This document shows positions 55,662-64,000 of a DNA stretch of 64,000 nt, piece by piece. The notes under the pieces were generated by a model that was not told the origin of the DNA, searched no databases, and was given only the letters and a program-made list of their open reading frames with translations. Location: positions 124,001 through 188,000 of the forward strand of contig NZ_FPAY01000009.1 of the NCBI RefSeq assembly GCF_900116495.1, read 5' to 3'. The position numbers were made by a program, and so were the translations under genes. This stretch comes from Arthrobacter sp. ov118. Lineage in GTDB: Bacteria > Actinomycetota > Actinomycetes > Actinomycetales > Micrococcaceae. The first letter of the stretch is position 1. Each line of letters opens with the position of its first letter.

Positions 55662-58205
55662 GTGCGTATCCCCCTTTCCTGGCTGCGCGAATTCGCGCAG
55701 GTACCGGCCGGAGCAACGGCCGAAGACGTCATGGCCGAGCTCGTCAAGGTCGGATTTGAAGAAGAAGCAGTCCACCGCCCGACGGACACCCTCCAGGGCC
55801 CGGTGGTGGTGGGCCAGGTGCTGAGCATCGTCAAGGAGCCCCAGACCAACGGCAAGACCATCAACTGGTGCCAGGTCCGGGTTGTCCCCGAAGGCCAGCA
55901 GCAGAGCCTCACCGGCAAGGGCATTGATCCCTCCGGCGTGCAGGGCATCGTCTGCGGTGCCCACAACTTCGTCGAAGGCGACAAGGTGGTGGTCACCCTC
56001 CCGGGTGCCGTACTGCCGGGCGACTTCCACATTTCTGCCCGGAAGACCTACGGGCACCTGTCCGCCGGCATGATCGCCTCCGTCCGCGAGCTCGGCATCG
56101 GCGAGGACCACGACGGCATCCTGGTGCTCTCACGGATCGGGCTGGATCCCGAGGTCGGCACCGATGCGATGGAACTCCTAGGCCTCTACGACCAGGCTGC
56201 CGAGATCAATGTGACCCCGGACCGCGGCTATGCGTTCTCGATCCGCGGCGTGGCGCGTGAATACGCGCACGCCACCGGCACCTCGTTCACCGACCCGGCG
56301 TCCAAGGTCCAGGTTCCGGAGGCGCTGTCCGGCGGCTTCGGCGTCAAGCTCAACGATGACGCTCCCATCTATGGAAAGCCGGGCTGCGACCGCTTCGTGG
56401 CCCGCACGGTGCGCGGCGTGGATGCCACCCGGCCCACCCCGCCGTGGATGGCTTCCCGTCTCCGGCTCGCCGGCATCCGGTCCATCTCCCTGCCGGTGGA
56501 CATCTCCAACTACGTCATGCTCGAGCTCGGGCAGCCGAACCACTGCTACGACCTGGACAAGCTGGCCGGCGACATCGTCGTCCGGCGCGCCACGGCAGGG
56601 GAGAAGATCACCACCCTGGATGACAAGGAGCGCACCCTCGACGCCGAGGACCTGCTGATCACGGACGCTTCCGGGCCTATCGGGATCGCCGGCGTCATGG
56701 GGGGCGCCCACACCGAGGTGTCGGACTCCACGACGAACGTCCTGGTCGAGGCCGCGCACTTCGACGAAGTTTCGATCGCCCGTTCACGCCGCCGCCACAA
56801 GCTGCCGTCCGAGGCGTCCAAGCGCTTCGAACGTGGCGTGGACTGGCACGTGGCCGATGTCGCCGCCCAGCGTGTGGTGGACCTGCTGGTCGAATTCGCC
56901 GGCGGTACGGCGGATGCGGCCGGGACCGACGTCGGGACGGCGCCGGACGCCGTCACCATCGACCTCCCTGCGGGATACCCCGCAGCCCGAATCGGAATCG
57001 ACTTCACCGAGGATCACATTGTGACCTCGCTCGAAGACCTTGGCGCCGTCGTCGAAAAAAACAGCGGCTCCCACACCGTGACCGCTCCGAGCTGGCGCCC
57101 GGATCTGGAAACCAAGGATGACCTCACCGAGGAAATTGCCCGGCTGGTCGGTTACGACCAGATCCCGGCAACCCTGCCGGTGGCGCCACCGGGCCGCGGC
57201 CTGACGCGCGTCCAGCAGCAGCGGCGCCGCCTGATCCAAGCCCTCGCCGACGCAGGGCTCACCGAGGTGCTGGCCTACCCGTTCGTTTCCAAGGCCGCCA
57301 ACGACACCTTCGGCACTCCTACCGAGGGCACGGGGCGCACGGCGCTCAAGCTGGCCAACCCGATCAGCGAGGAGCACGGCTTCCTGCGGACCTCCATCCT
57401 GCCGGGCCTGATCGAGGTAGCCAAGCGCAACCACTCCCGCGGCTTCCGCGACCTTGCCCTCTTTGAGGCCGGGCTCGTGTTCCTGCCCGGCGAGCAGCTT
57501 GGCACTGCCGCGATTCCGCCGCTGGGCGTCAAGCCAAGCGACGAGGTGCTGGACGGCCTGTACGACGGCGTCCCGGACCAGCCGCTGCACGTCGGCGCCC
57601 TGCTGACCGGGCACGACACTCCTGCCGCCCCGGGCCACACCCCGCGGGCCTGGGACTGGGCGGACGCCGTGGATGTCGCCCGAGTCGCCGGCGACGTGCT
57701 CGGCATTGACCTTGTCGTAACGCAGGGCCGGCACCAGGCCTTCCACCCGGGCCGGGCGGCGCAGATCGCGCTGCGCACCGGCGAAGTGGTGGGCTACGCC
57801 GGTGAGCTGCACCCGAAGCTACTGGCCGCCCAGGACATGCCCGCCCGCTCCGTGGCGCTGGAACTGAACGCCGACGCCCTGTTCGAGGCGGCGGCCGATG
57901 TGATCGTGGCCCGGCACATCTCCACGTACCCGGTGGCCACCCAGGATGTGGCCCTCGTGGTGCCGCAGGACGTGCCGGCGGGCGAGGTGCTCGCGGCCCT
58001 GCGTGAAGGCGCAGGCGAATTGCTCGAGGACGTCGCCTTGTTCGACGTCTATGCCGGCAAGGGGATCGAGGACGGCAAGAAGTCGCTCGCGTTCAGCCTG
58101 CGCTTCCGCGCCGACGACCGCACTCTGACGGCCGACGAGGCGTCGGCAGCGCGTGAAGGCGCCGTCGCCGCCGCCCACGAACGCTTCGGGGCTGTCCAGC
58201 GCTAA
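55662..58205 (+). CDS. pheT: Phenylalanine-tRNA ligase beta subunit
   Basis: 847 aa from GTG. Domains in order: tRNA-binding OB fold (about 40-155), B3/4 editing domain (about 215-390, SRRRHKLPSEASKRFERG), B5 (about 415-485, VTAPSWRPDLETKDDLTEEIARLVGYD by parts), class II-like core, and the FDX-ACB anticodon-binding domain at the end. Full length and intact. Confidence 0.97.
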   Translation: MRIPLSWLREFAQVPAGATAEDVMAELVKVGFEEEAVHRPTDTLQGPVVVGQVLSIVKEPQTNGKTINWCQVRVVPEGQQQSLTGKGIDPSGVQGIVCGAHNFVEGDKVVVTLPGAVLPGDFHISARKTYGHLSAGMIASVRELGIGEDHDGILVLSRIGLDPEVGTDAMELLGLYDQAAEINVTPDRGYAFSIRGVAREYAHATGTSFTDPASKVQVPEALSGGFGVKLNDDAPIYGKPGCDRFVARTVRGVDATRPTPPWMASRLRLAGIRSISLPVDISNYVMLELGQPNHCYDLDKLAGDIVVRRATAGEKITTLDDKERTLDAEDLLITDASGPIGIAGVMGGAHTEVSDSTTNVLVEAAHFDEVSIARSRRRHKLPSEASKRFERGVDWHVADVAAQRVVDLLVEFAGGTADAAGTDVGTAPDAVTIDLPAGYPAARIGIDFTEDHIVTSLEDLGAVVEKNSGSHTVTAPSWRPDLETKDDLTEEIARLVGYDQIPATLPVAPPGRGLTRVQQQRRRLIQALADAGLTEVLAYPFVSKAANDTFGTPTEGTGRTALKLANPISEEHGFLRTSILPGLIEVAKRNHSRGFRDLALFEAGLVFLPGEQLGTAAIPPLGVKPSDEVLDGLYDGVPDQPLHVGALLTGHDTPAAPGHTPRAWDWADAVDVARVAGDVLGIDLVVTQGRHQAFHPGRAAQIALRTGEVVGYAGELHPKLLAAQDMPARSVALELNADALFEAAADVIVARHISTYPVATQDVALVVPQDVPAGEVLAALREGAGELLEDVALFDVYAGKGIEDGKKSLAFSLRFRADDRTLTADEASAAREGAVAAAHERFGAVQR

Positions 58206-58210
58206 CCAGA

Positions 58211-58265
58211 CGAAAGGGCGGGTCATGGCATCACACCTTGTTGTGCGCGCCAGCCCGCCCTTTCG
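58211..58265 (+). promoter_or_regulatory. Hairpin enclosing the start of the phosphopantetheinyl transferase gene
   Basis: CGAAAGGGCGGG (58211-58222) and CCCGCCCTTTCG (58254-58265) pair perfectly over 12 bp. The ribosome site AAAGGG lies in the 5' arm and the ATG (58225) in the loop. It could end pheST transcripts or hide the start from ribosomes. Confidence 0.7.
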
Positions 58266-58968
58266 CGTCCCGCAGGACTCCGAGAACCTGAAAGGCGCCC
58301 TGACCCGCGAGCTGGAACGCGAGCTGGAACGCGACCTGGCCCGTGAGATGGAACGGGAGTCGCGTGCGCTACTGGACGGGCCGGAACTGGAACGCGCGCG
58401 GTCCATCACCCAGCCGGCGGCCCGGGATGAGTTCCTGGCCGGACGGCTCGCCCAGCGGAAGCTCGCCGCCGCGCTGCTGGACGTGCCGGCGTCGGACCTC
58501 ACCGCCTGCTACAGCTGCCCCCGATGCGGAACCGGCGCGCACGTCTCGCATGGCCGGCCAGGCTACCTGCTCCGGGGCGCGCCCGCGCCGCTGCTGCTCA
58601 GCCTGTCCCGCGCCGCCGGCTGGACCCTGCTGGCCGCGGTCGTGGACCCGGAGCCGGGCCTGCGCCTGGGCATCGACGCCGAGGACCCCGCCCGGACGGA
58701 CTTCGAGGGCTTCGACGCCGTCGTGCTGACCCCCGCGGAACGGCTGGACCTCGCCGGGCTGTCCGGCGCTTCGCTGCTGCAGGCCAGGGCACGGCTGTGG
58801 GCACGGAAGGAGGCCTGGCTCAAGATGACCGGCACGGGGCTGCAGACGGCTCCGGACACGGTCGACGTGCTGGCCGGCGGCAAGGGCCGTACCGGGCTCC
58901 GGGACCTCCCGCCGGCGGAAACCGGCCTGCCCGCGAACCTCGTGGCCGCCGTCGCCCTGGCTGATTAG
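58225..58968 (+). CDS. 4'-phosphopantetheinyl transferase superfamily protein
   Basis: 247 aa from ATG 58225. Sfp-type signatures are LGIDAEDPA (the G-I-D-x-E metal site) and LWARKEAWLKMTGTGL (the W-x-x-K-E-A-x-x-K motif). A CYSCPRCGTGAHVSHGRPGYLL segment fits the family's substrate loop. It converts apo carrier domains to holo form with CoA. The large NRPS-like gene 1.5 kb away encodes a carrier domain and is a natural client. A repeated Arg-Glu-Leu-Glu stretch near residue 30 is unusual. Confidence 0.88.
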   Translation: MASHLVVRASPPFRVPQDSENLKGALTRELERELERDLAREMERESRALLDGPELERARSITQPAARDEFLAGRLAQRKLAAALLDVPASDLTACYSCPRCGTGAHVSHGRPGYLLRGAPAPLLLSLSRAAGWTLLAAVVDPEPGLRLGIDAEDPARTDFEGFDAVVLTPAERLDLAGLSGASLLQARARLWARKEAWLKMTGTGLQTAPDTVDVLAGGKGRTGLRDLPPAETGLPANLVAAVALAD

Positions 58969-58999
58969 CCTCCTGTGCGAATAGCCCGCAGAACCGCCG

Positions 59000-60424
59000 C
59001 TAGAACTTCGGCGCTGGCTGCGGGAAGGGCGGCAGGGCTTCCTCGTACAGCCAGGGGTGCAGCAGTGCCTCCGCGTCCAGGCCGGTGGTGTGGGCGGCCG
59101 CGAGGATGAAGTCGGCAGTGGTTACGGTGCCGTGGCGGAAGCGGTCCGTCCAATCGTGCAACAGGGCGAAGAACGCGAGGTCGCCGCAGCGCTCCCGCAG
59201 CGCGTGCAGGGTCAGGGCTCCGCGCTTATAGACGCGGTCGTCAAACATCAGCTCAGGGCCGGGGTCACCCACCAGCAGGTCCTGTGCGCTGGCGGCCAGC
59301 CTGCGCCAAGCGGCGCGGGCCCGGTGTGCCACGGTCATCGCGCCGGACTCTTCGGACCAGAGCCATTCCGCGTAGCACGCAAAGCCCTCGTGCAGCCAGA
59401 TGTCTTTCCAAGTGGCGGTTGTGAGCGAGTTTCCGAACCACTGGTGGGCGAGCTCGTGAGCGATCAGCCGTTGTGAGTCCCAGTCCTGCCGCAAGTGATT
59501 GGGGCCCAGGATGGCCAGTGTCTGTGCCTCCAGCGGGATCTCCAGCACGTCCCCGGCGACCACCACGGTGTACTCGGGGAATGGATACGGCCCAAAGCAG
59601 TTGGTGAAGGTCCGCATCATGCCGGGCTGGCGGGCCAGCGCGGTCTGCGCGGCGGCGGCCAGGGACGCGGGAACGGCAGCATACTGCGGGACGTGTCCTG
59701 ACGGCCGCTCGGCATTGAGTGTCAGGAGCTCATACCGCCCGATCTGGACCGTGGCGAGGTAGGTGGCCATCGGCTCGGCCTGCTCGTACACCCAGGTCTC
59801 ACGGCTGGCCCTGGTGGTACGGGACAGCAGCACTCCGTTGCACACCGCCCGGTAGTTCGCTTCAGTGGTCACCGTGATGCGATAGCTCGCCTTGTCCCGC
59901 GGGTGGTCATTGCATGGGAACCAGGAAGCAGCACCGTTGGGCTGGCCGGCGACCAGCACGCCGTCGGAGAGCTCCTCCCAGCCCACGTCGCCCCAAACTC
60001 CGCGGCGGGGCGCAGGGTAGCCCTCGTAGCGGATATCCAGGATGAAGTCCTCGCCCGCGAGCAGCGGCCCGTCCGGGTAGACGAGGAGCCGCTCGTCCCG
60101 CTGGTTAAACCTGCGCACCCTGCGGCCATCGAGCTGGATCTTGGTGACCCGCAACCCGGTCAGGTCCAGGACGATCGCCGACGTCGGGTGTTGCGCGACG
60201 GCGTGCAGGACAGCATGCCCTGCGAGGCGGTTGGTGCTCACCCGGTAGTCCAGATCGAGTTCGTAACGGGTCACCCGGTAGGCATTGGTTCCGTGGCCGG
60301 GCAGGTACGGATCCGGGGAGCTGGCTACGACCGTGGCCTCCCGGGCAAGCTCACTGGCTGGTTCTCCCGCTGTTGTCCTGCCTGCAGCAGGGGCGCCGCT
60401 GCTGCTTGGTGCACTGGTGCTCAA
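59000..60424 (-). CDS. M1 family metallopeptidase
   Basis: 474 aa, probably from a TTG start (GAAGG lies about 7 nt upstream). The zinc site is HELAHQWFGN (about residues 323-332) with the second Glu 18 residues later in WLHEGFACYAEWLW. The substrate-binding motif usually written G-A-M-E-N is LEAQT here, common in short actinobacterial members. No signal peptide. It cleaves N-terminal residues from peptides. It lies just downstream of the NRPS-like gene on the same strand, 42 bp away, so it is likely co-transcribed. Confidence 0.92.
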   Translation of the reverse strand: MSTSAPSSSGAPAAGRTTAGEPASELAREATVVASSPDPYLPGHGTNAYRVTRYELDLDYRVSTNRLAGHAVLHAVAQHPTSAIVLDLTGLRVTKIQLDGRRVRRFNQRDERLLVYPDGPLLAGEDFILDIRYEGYPAPRRGVWGDVGWEELSDGVLVAGQPNGAASWFPCNDHPRDKASYRITVTTEANYRAVCNGVLLSRTTRASRETWVYEQAEPMATYLATVQIGRYELLTLNAERPSGHVPQYAAVPASLAAAAQTALARQPGMMRTFTNCFGPYPFPEYTVVVAGDVLEIPLEAQTLAILGPNHLRQDWDSQRLIAHELAHQWFGNSLTTATWKDIWLHEGFACYAEWLWSEESGAMTVAHRARAAWRRLAASAQDLLVGDPGPELMFDDRVYKRGALTLHALRERCGDLAFFALLHDWTDRFRHGTVTTADFILAAAHTTGLDAEALLHPWLYEEALPPFPQPAPKF

Positions 60425-60466
60425 TGGACCGACCTTCGGTTGGAGTGCTGGTGGACGTGGGTGGGC

Positions 60467-63400
60467 CTACCGGGTCCCGCCGGGCGGTGCCGGCCCGTCC
60501 CACGGGCTGACCGGATTGCCCATCCAGTACGTCCCGGCAGGGACGGTTTCGCCCCGCATGACGAGCGACGCCGGCCCCACCGTGCCGCCGTTGCCGATTC
60601 TCGCCTGCGGCAGGATGACCCCGTGCGGGCCCATGGTGGCTCCGTCATCGAGCGTAACAGTGTCGATGCTCATGACACGGTCATGGAACAGATGGGTCTG
60701 GACGACGCACCCGCGGTTGACGGTCGAGTTCCTGCCGAGGGTGACGAGGTCCGCCTCGGGCAGCCAGTAGCTTTCACACCAGGTCCCCGCACCGATTTTC
60801 GCGCCGAGTGCCCGCAGCCACCACACCAGCGCCGGCGTCCCCGTGGCAGCGCGCGCGAACCACGGGGCGCTGACCATCTCAATGAAGGTGTCTACCACCT
60901 CGTTCCGCCAAATGAAGGAGCTCCACAGCGGGTGCTCGCCGGGGCGGATGCGGCCCACCAGCAGCCACTTGGCCGCTACGGCACTGCCCGCGGCCGTGGC
61001 CCCGGCCAGCAGGACCACCACCCCGCTCAGGACGGCGGCGATTCCATAGTTGAAGATTGTCGCCAGCGCGTTGAACGCGAGCATCACGCCGACGGCGACC
61101 GCGACTGTCAGCATGACCGGGACGAACCGGCACAGCTCCCACAGGGCGCGCGCGACCTTCAGCTTTCGGGGCGGCTGGTACGTCCGCGTGTCATCGGAGG
61201 CGATGGCGGTGCGCCGCAGCCGCACGGGCGGGCTGCCGAGCCACGATGTCCCGGCCTTCGCCTTGGCCGGCGTCGCGGAGAGGACTGCCACGAGGGAGTT
61301 CTTGGGCACGTTGCGCCCGGCCGCGGTCATGCCCGAGTTGCCCAGGAAGGACCGTTTGCCGATCTTGGCCGGGGCAATCCGCATCCAGCCGCCGTCGAGT
61401 TCGTAGGAGGCCACCATGGTGTCATCGGCCAGGAACGCGCCTTCGCCCACGGTGGTCATGCGCGGGATCAGCAGCACTGTCGAAGCTTCCACGTTGCGGC
61501 CGACCTTAGCGCCGAGGAGCCGCAACCAGACCGGCGTAAAGAGGCTGGCGTAGACCGGGAACAGCAGGTCCCGGGCCAGGTCCAGTACCCGCTCCGTCGC
61601 CCAAACCTGCCATCCGATCCGGCTCCGGACCCGGTAGTAGCCTTCTGCGAGGCCTACGCTGAGGAGCCGGGTTGTGGCGAGGATCAGCAGCAGGTTGGTC
61701 AGGAACCATGCCAGGGCCGCCAGGGGTATCGAGAGCGCAATGCCGGGCAGGGCCGCGGGCAGCGAGGAGCGGCCCTGGATGAAGGCGAAGATCACGAAGG
61801 CCGCGACGGCAGCGGAGACGTGGGGGATGAGCGCCAGCACGGCGGACGCCGCGGCGAAGCCGGCGAACCACAGCCGGCCGATCAGCCGGTGTTCGGAAGG
61901 GGAGTCCGGCCACGAGTGCCGGGCCTTGCCGCGGCGCTCGGCCGGTGACCCGGCCACCAGTTGCCCGGCTTTGACCTTCCCGATCACTGCGGAGCCGGGC
62001 GCCACCTGTGCCCCGGCACCCACGGTGGCGCCCGGCATGAGCGTGCTGCGCGCGCCGACGCTCGCGCCGGGGCCAATGCGGATGGCGCCGATGTGGACAC
62101 GGTCGCCGTCGATCCACCAGCCGGACAGATCAACTTCAGGTTCGATGTTGGATCCGGCGCCGAGGGACAGCAGCCCGGTGACGGGCGGCAGCGAGTGCAG
62201 CTGGACGTTCTCGCCGATCTTCGCGCCGAGGGCCTTGGCGTAGTAGGGCACCCAGGGTGCGCTGGCCAGGCTGACGGCGCCGGCGAGGTCCTGGATCTGT
62301 TCTGCGAGCCAGAGCCGCAGGTGCACCCGCCCGGACCGGGGATACGTGCCGGGCACGACGTTGCGAAGCAGGAGGCGGGCCGCGGCAACGGAGAGCAGCA
62401 TCCGCCCGGCGGGGCTGACAAAGACCAGCCAGGACGCGCCCACCCACCACCAGGAGAGCGTTGGCGCGGCGCTGAATCCGGCGAAGGCGGCCAGAAGGTT
62501 GTTGGCGGCCATCAGGTAGGTCAGCCAGCGCATGCCGACAAGGATCTGCAGGGGAACGCCCAGAAGCGTCTGGAAGGCCTGCGACTTCCGTGCCGTGGGC
62601 CGGACGGTGCGCTCCTGGGCGGCGATCATTCCGCCCTCCGGGAGCGATTGCCGCGACTCCTCCACCAAGGCGCCCACCCGGGGCGTCGCGTAAATATCGG
62701 CCACTGTGATGGTGGGATAGCGGACGCGCAGGGCGGATACGAGCTGTGCAGCGGCCAGCGAGCCGCCGCCGTAGGCAAAGAAATCGGCGTCGAGGCTCGT
62801 AACCGGGCTTCCCAGCACGGCGCTCCATTGCTCCACGATCCACTGCGCGTCATCGGGCAGGTTCAGTGCGGCGCCATCGGCCTCGGCAGCCCCGGTTCCG
62901 GTAAGTGGCCAGGGCAAGGCATGACGGTCCACTTTGCCGCTGGTCTTGGTCGGCAGCGAATCGACGAGCGTCAGCAGCGGGATGAGGGGCGCGGGCAGGC
63001 TCCCGCCCAGCATGTCCCGTGCAGCCGCGAGGTCGATGTCCCGGCCGGAAACGGCGGCAAGGTAGCCGACGAGGATCTGATTGCCGGCCGCGGTGGTCTG
63101 CACCGCGGCGGCCGCACCGGCGACATCCGGCAGGGACTGCAGGGCGGCGTCGATTTCTCCGAGCTCGATCCGGCGGCCGCCGAGCTTGACCTGTTCATCG
63201 GCGCGGCCCTGGAAGATGAGGCCCTCGGATTCATACCTGACAAGGTCGCCGGAACGGTAGGCGCGCTCCCAGCCCAGGGACGGCATCGGGGCGTACTTTT
63301 CCGCGTCCTTGAGCGGGTCAAGGTACCGGGCCAGCCCCACGCCGCCGATGATCAGTTCGCCCACCGCGCCTTCAGCGACCGGCAACGAGTCCGAATCGAC

Positions 63401-64000
63401 GACGGCGAGGTCCCAGCCGTCCAGCGGTAGCCCGATCCGGACGGGGCCGGCCGTGCCCAGCCGCGCCGCACACGCGACCACGGTCGCCTCAGTGGGACCG
63501 TAGGTATTCCACACTTCCCGGCCTTCGACGGCCAGCCGCTCGGCAAGGTCCGGCGGGCACGCCTCCCCGCCGAAGATCAGCAGGCGGACGCTTTCCAGCG
63601 ACTCGACAGGCCAGAGTGCGGCCAGCGTGGGAACCGTGGACACGACGGTGATGCCGTGGCTGATGAGCCAGGGGCCGAGGTCCATCCCGGTCCGGACCAG
63701 CGCCCGCGGGGCCGGAACGAGGCACGCACCGTGGCGCCAGGCCAGCCACATCTCCTCGCAGGAGGCGTCAAAGGCGACGGACAATCCGGCCAGCACCCGG
63801 TCCTGGGGGCCCACGGGATCGTCCTTGAGGAAGATGCGGGCCTCGGCGTCCACAAATGCTGCGGCCGAGCGGTGCTGCACCGCAACACCCTTCGGTGTGC
63901 CGGTGGAGCCGGAGGTAAAGATCACCCATGCGTCGTCCACGGGGCCGGGCGGCCTGGCGTGAGGGAACGGCCGCGGGTGTCTGGTGTCGGTGACGATCTT
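60467..64000 (-). CDS. NRPS-like adenylation-carrier-hexapeptide repeat membrane protein (Pls/PosA family), 3' part
   Basis: 1177 visible residues; the frame runs off the right edge, so the N-terminal part of the adenylation domain is missing. Order: adenylation domain with A3 motif FTSGSTGTPKGVAV, NTYGPTEATV and YRSGDLVRYESEG; carrier domain with phosphopantetheine Ser in FFAYGGGSLAAAQLV (about residue 413). Then comes a membrane and acyltransferase-like region with six or more helices and two sets of left-handed beta-helix hexapeptide repeats (IGPGASVGARSTLMPGATVGAG; IGKRSFLGNSGMTAAGRNVP). Pls/PosA-type relatives make epsilon-poly-L-lysine-like polymers. The product here is not known. Confidence 0.9.
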   Translation of the reverse strand, partial: KIVTDTRHPRPFPHARPPGPVDDAWVIFTSGSTGTPKGVAVQHRSAAAFVDAEARIFLKDDPVGPQDRVLAGLSVAFDASCEEMWLAWRHGACLVPAPRALVRTGMDLGPWLISHGITVVSTVPTLAALWPVESLESVRLLIFGGEACPPDLAERLAVEGREVWNTYGPTEATVVACAARLGTAGPVRIGLPLDGWDLAVVDSDSLPVAEGAVGELIIGGVGLARYLDPLKDAEKYAPMPSLGWERAYRSGDLVRYESEGLIFQGRADEQVKLGGRRIELGEIDAALQSLPDVAGAAAAVQTTAAGNQILVGYLAAVSGRDIDLAAARDMLGGSLPAPLIPLLTLVDSLPTKTSGKVDRHALPWPLTGTGAAEADGAALNLPDDAQWIVEQWSAVLGSPVTSLDADFFAYGGGSLAAAQLVSALRVRYPTITVADIYATPRVGALVEESRQSLPEGGMIAAQERTVRPTARKSQAFQTLLGVPLQILVGMRWLTYLMAANNLLAAFAGFSAAPTLSWWWVGASWLVFVSPAGRMLLSVAAARLLLRNVVPGTYPRSGRVHLRLWLAEQIQDLAGAVSLASAPWVPYYAKALGAKIGENVQLHSLPPVTGLLSLGAGSNIEPEVDLSGWWIDGDRVHIGAIRIGPGASVGARSTLMPGATVGAGAQVAPGSAVIGKVKAGQLVAGSPAERRGKARHSWPDSPSEHRLIGRLWFAGFAAASAVLALIPHVSAAVAAFVIFAFIQGRSSLPAALPGIALSIPLAALAWFLTNLLLILATTRLLSVGLAEGYYRVRSRIGWQVWATERVLDLARDLLFPVYASLFTPVWLRLLGAKVGRNVEASTVLLIPRMTTVGEGAFLADDTMVASYELDGGWMRIAPAKIGKRSFLGNSGMTAAGRNVPKNSLVAVLSATPAKAKAGTSWLGSPPVRLRRTAIASDDTRTYQPPRKLKVARALWELCRFVPVMLTVAVAVGVMLAFNALATIFNYGIAAVLSGVVVLLAGATAAGSAVAAKWLLVGRIRPGEHPLWSSFIWRNEVVDTFIEMVSAPWFARAATGTPALVWWLRALGAKIGAGTWCESYWLPEADLVTLGRNSTVNRGCVVQTHLFHDRVMSIDTVTLDDGATMGPHGVILPQARIGNGGTVGPASLVMRGETVPAGTYWMGNPVSPWDGPAPPGGTR

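Noticed and set aside
59903..63430. Two long plus-strand ORFs (681 and 489 codons) at 59903-61948 and 61961-63430
   Set aside because: They are antisense shadows of the M1 peptidase and NRPS-like genes. Both are rich in Gly, Arg, Gln and His with no domain, as expected from the reverse frame of GC-rich coding DNA.
1..64000. tRNA or rRNA genes, insertion sequences, prophage
   Set aside because: No cloverleaf-sized element with a CCA-type end, no rRNA-like sequence, and no transposase, integrase or phage structural gene was recognised. The only sign of a broken selfish-type gene is the DUF222 remnant.

Overview
The window is a GC-rich stretch of chromosome from a Gram-positive actinobacterium, most likely Micrococcaceae (Arthrobacter/Pseudarthrobacter type). 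The evidence is the strong G/C bias at third codon positions, the frequent GTG and TTG starts, and the gene orders: recA-recX-miaB-miaA-dapF, hflX-helicase-lexA-LysM, hisC-hisB-hisH-priA and infC-rpmI-rplT. Actinobacterial families such as DUF3046, ClgR, PriA, Rv2578c-type radical SAM and DUF222/13E12 are also present. Species-level assignment is inference. I see no rRNA, tRNA, CRISPR array, prophage or intact insertion sequence.

Layout. 1-2.5 kb: end of an acyl-CoA synthetase, a TetR regulator and an alpha/beta hydrolase in a coupled run. 2.5-10.6 kb: molybdenum cofactor island (moaD, moaA, a two-component system, a membrane-anchored sulfite-oxidase-fold molybdoenzyme, moeA, moaC, mogA/moaB, moaE). 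10.7-22.3 kb: dapB, dapA, RNase J, ftsK, pgsA, cinA and clgR, with two membrane proteins, a nitrilase and a broken DUF222 gene behind a LexA-controlled promoter. 22.4-35.4 kb: DNA repair and stress core (MarR, DUF3046, recA, recX, miaB, miaA, dapF, a methyltransferase, hflX, a DinG-like helicase, lexA, LysM protein). 35.4-41.9 kb: histidine genes, SseB-like protein, MFS transporter, DUF1844. 41.9-45.2 kb: infC-rpmI-rplT with an attenuator leader, then an rRNA methyltransferase. 45.3-51.9 kb: GlsB-type protein, cation efflux, MFS, NUDIX and a three-gene transhydrogenase. 52-54.4 kb: LexA-box radical SAM gene, SIMPL protein and a small HExxH membrane protein. 54.5-64 kb: pheS-pheT, a phosphopantetheinyl transferase, an M1 peptidase, and a large NRPS-like adenylation/carrier/hexapeptide-repeat membrane protein that runs off the right edge.

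Three themes connect the genes. (1) Six LexA-type SOS boxes at four loci (13.35, 23.31, 34.7-34.9 and 53.2 kb) tie recA, lexA, a LysM cell-division-checkpoint candidate, a truncated DUF222 gene and a spore-photolyase-like radical SAM protein into one damage regulon. The radical SAM protein also ends in a sliding-clamp-like pentapeptide. (2) At least sixteen starts sit exactly 6 or 7 nt behind a TANNNT -10 element, the signature of leaderless mRNAs. This fixes many start codons and exposes two candidate regulatory upstream ORFs, before hflX and pheS. (3) Several genes appear to be controlled by RNA structure: infC (terminator/antiterminator plus an AUU start), recX (hairpin straight after recA) and the phosphopantetheinyl transferase (start codon in a hairpin loop).
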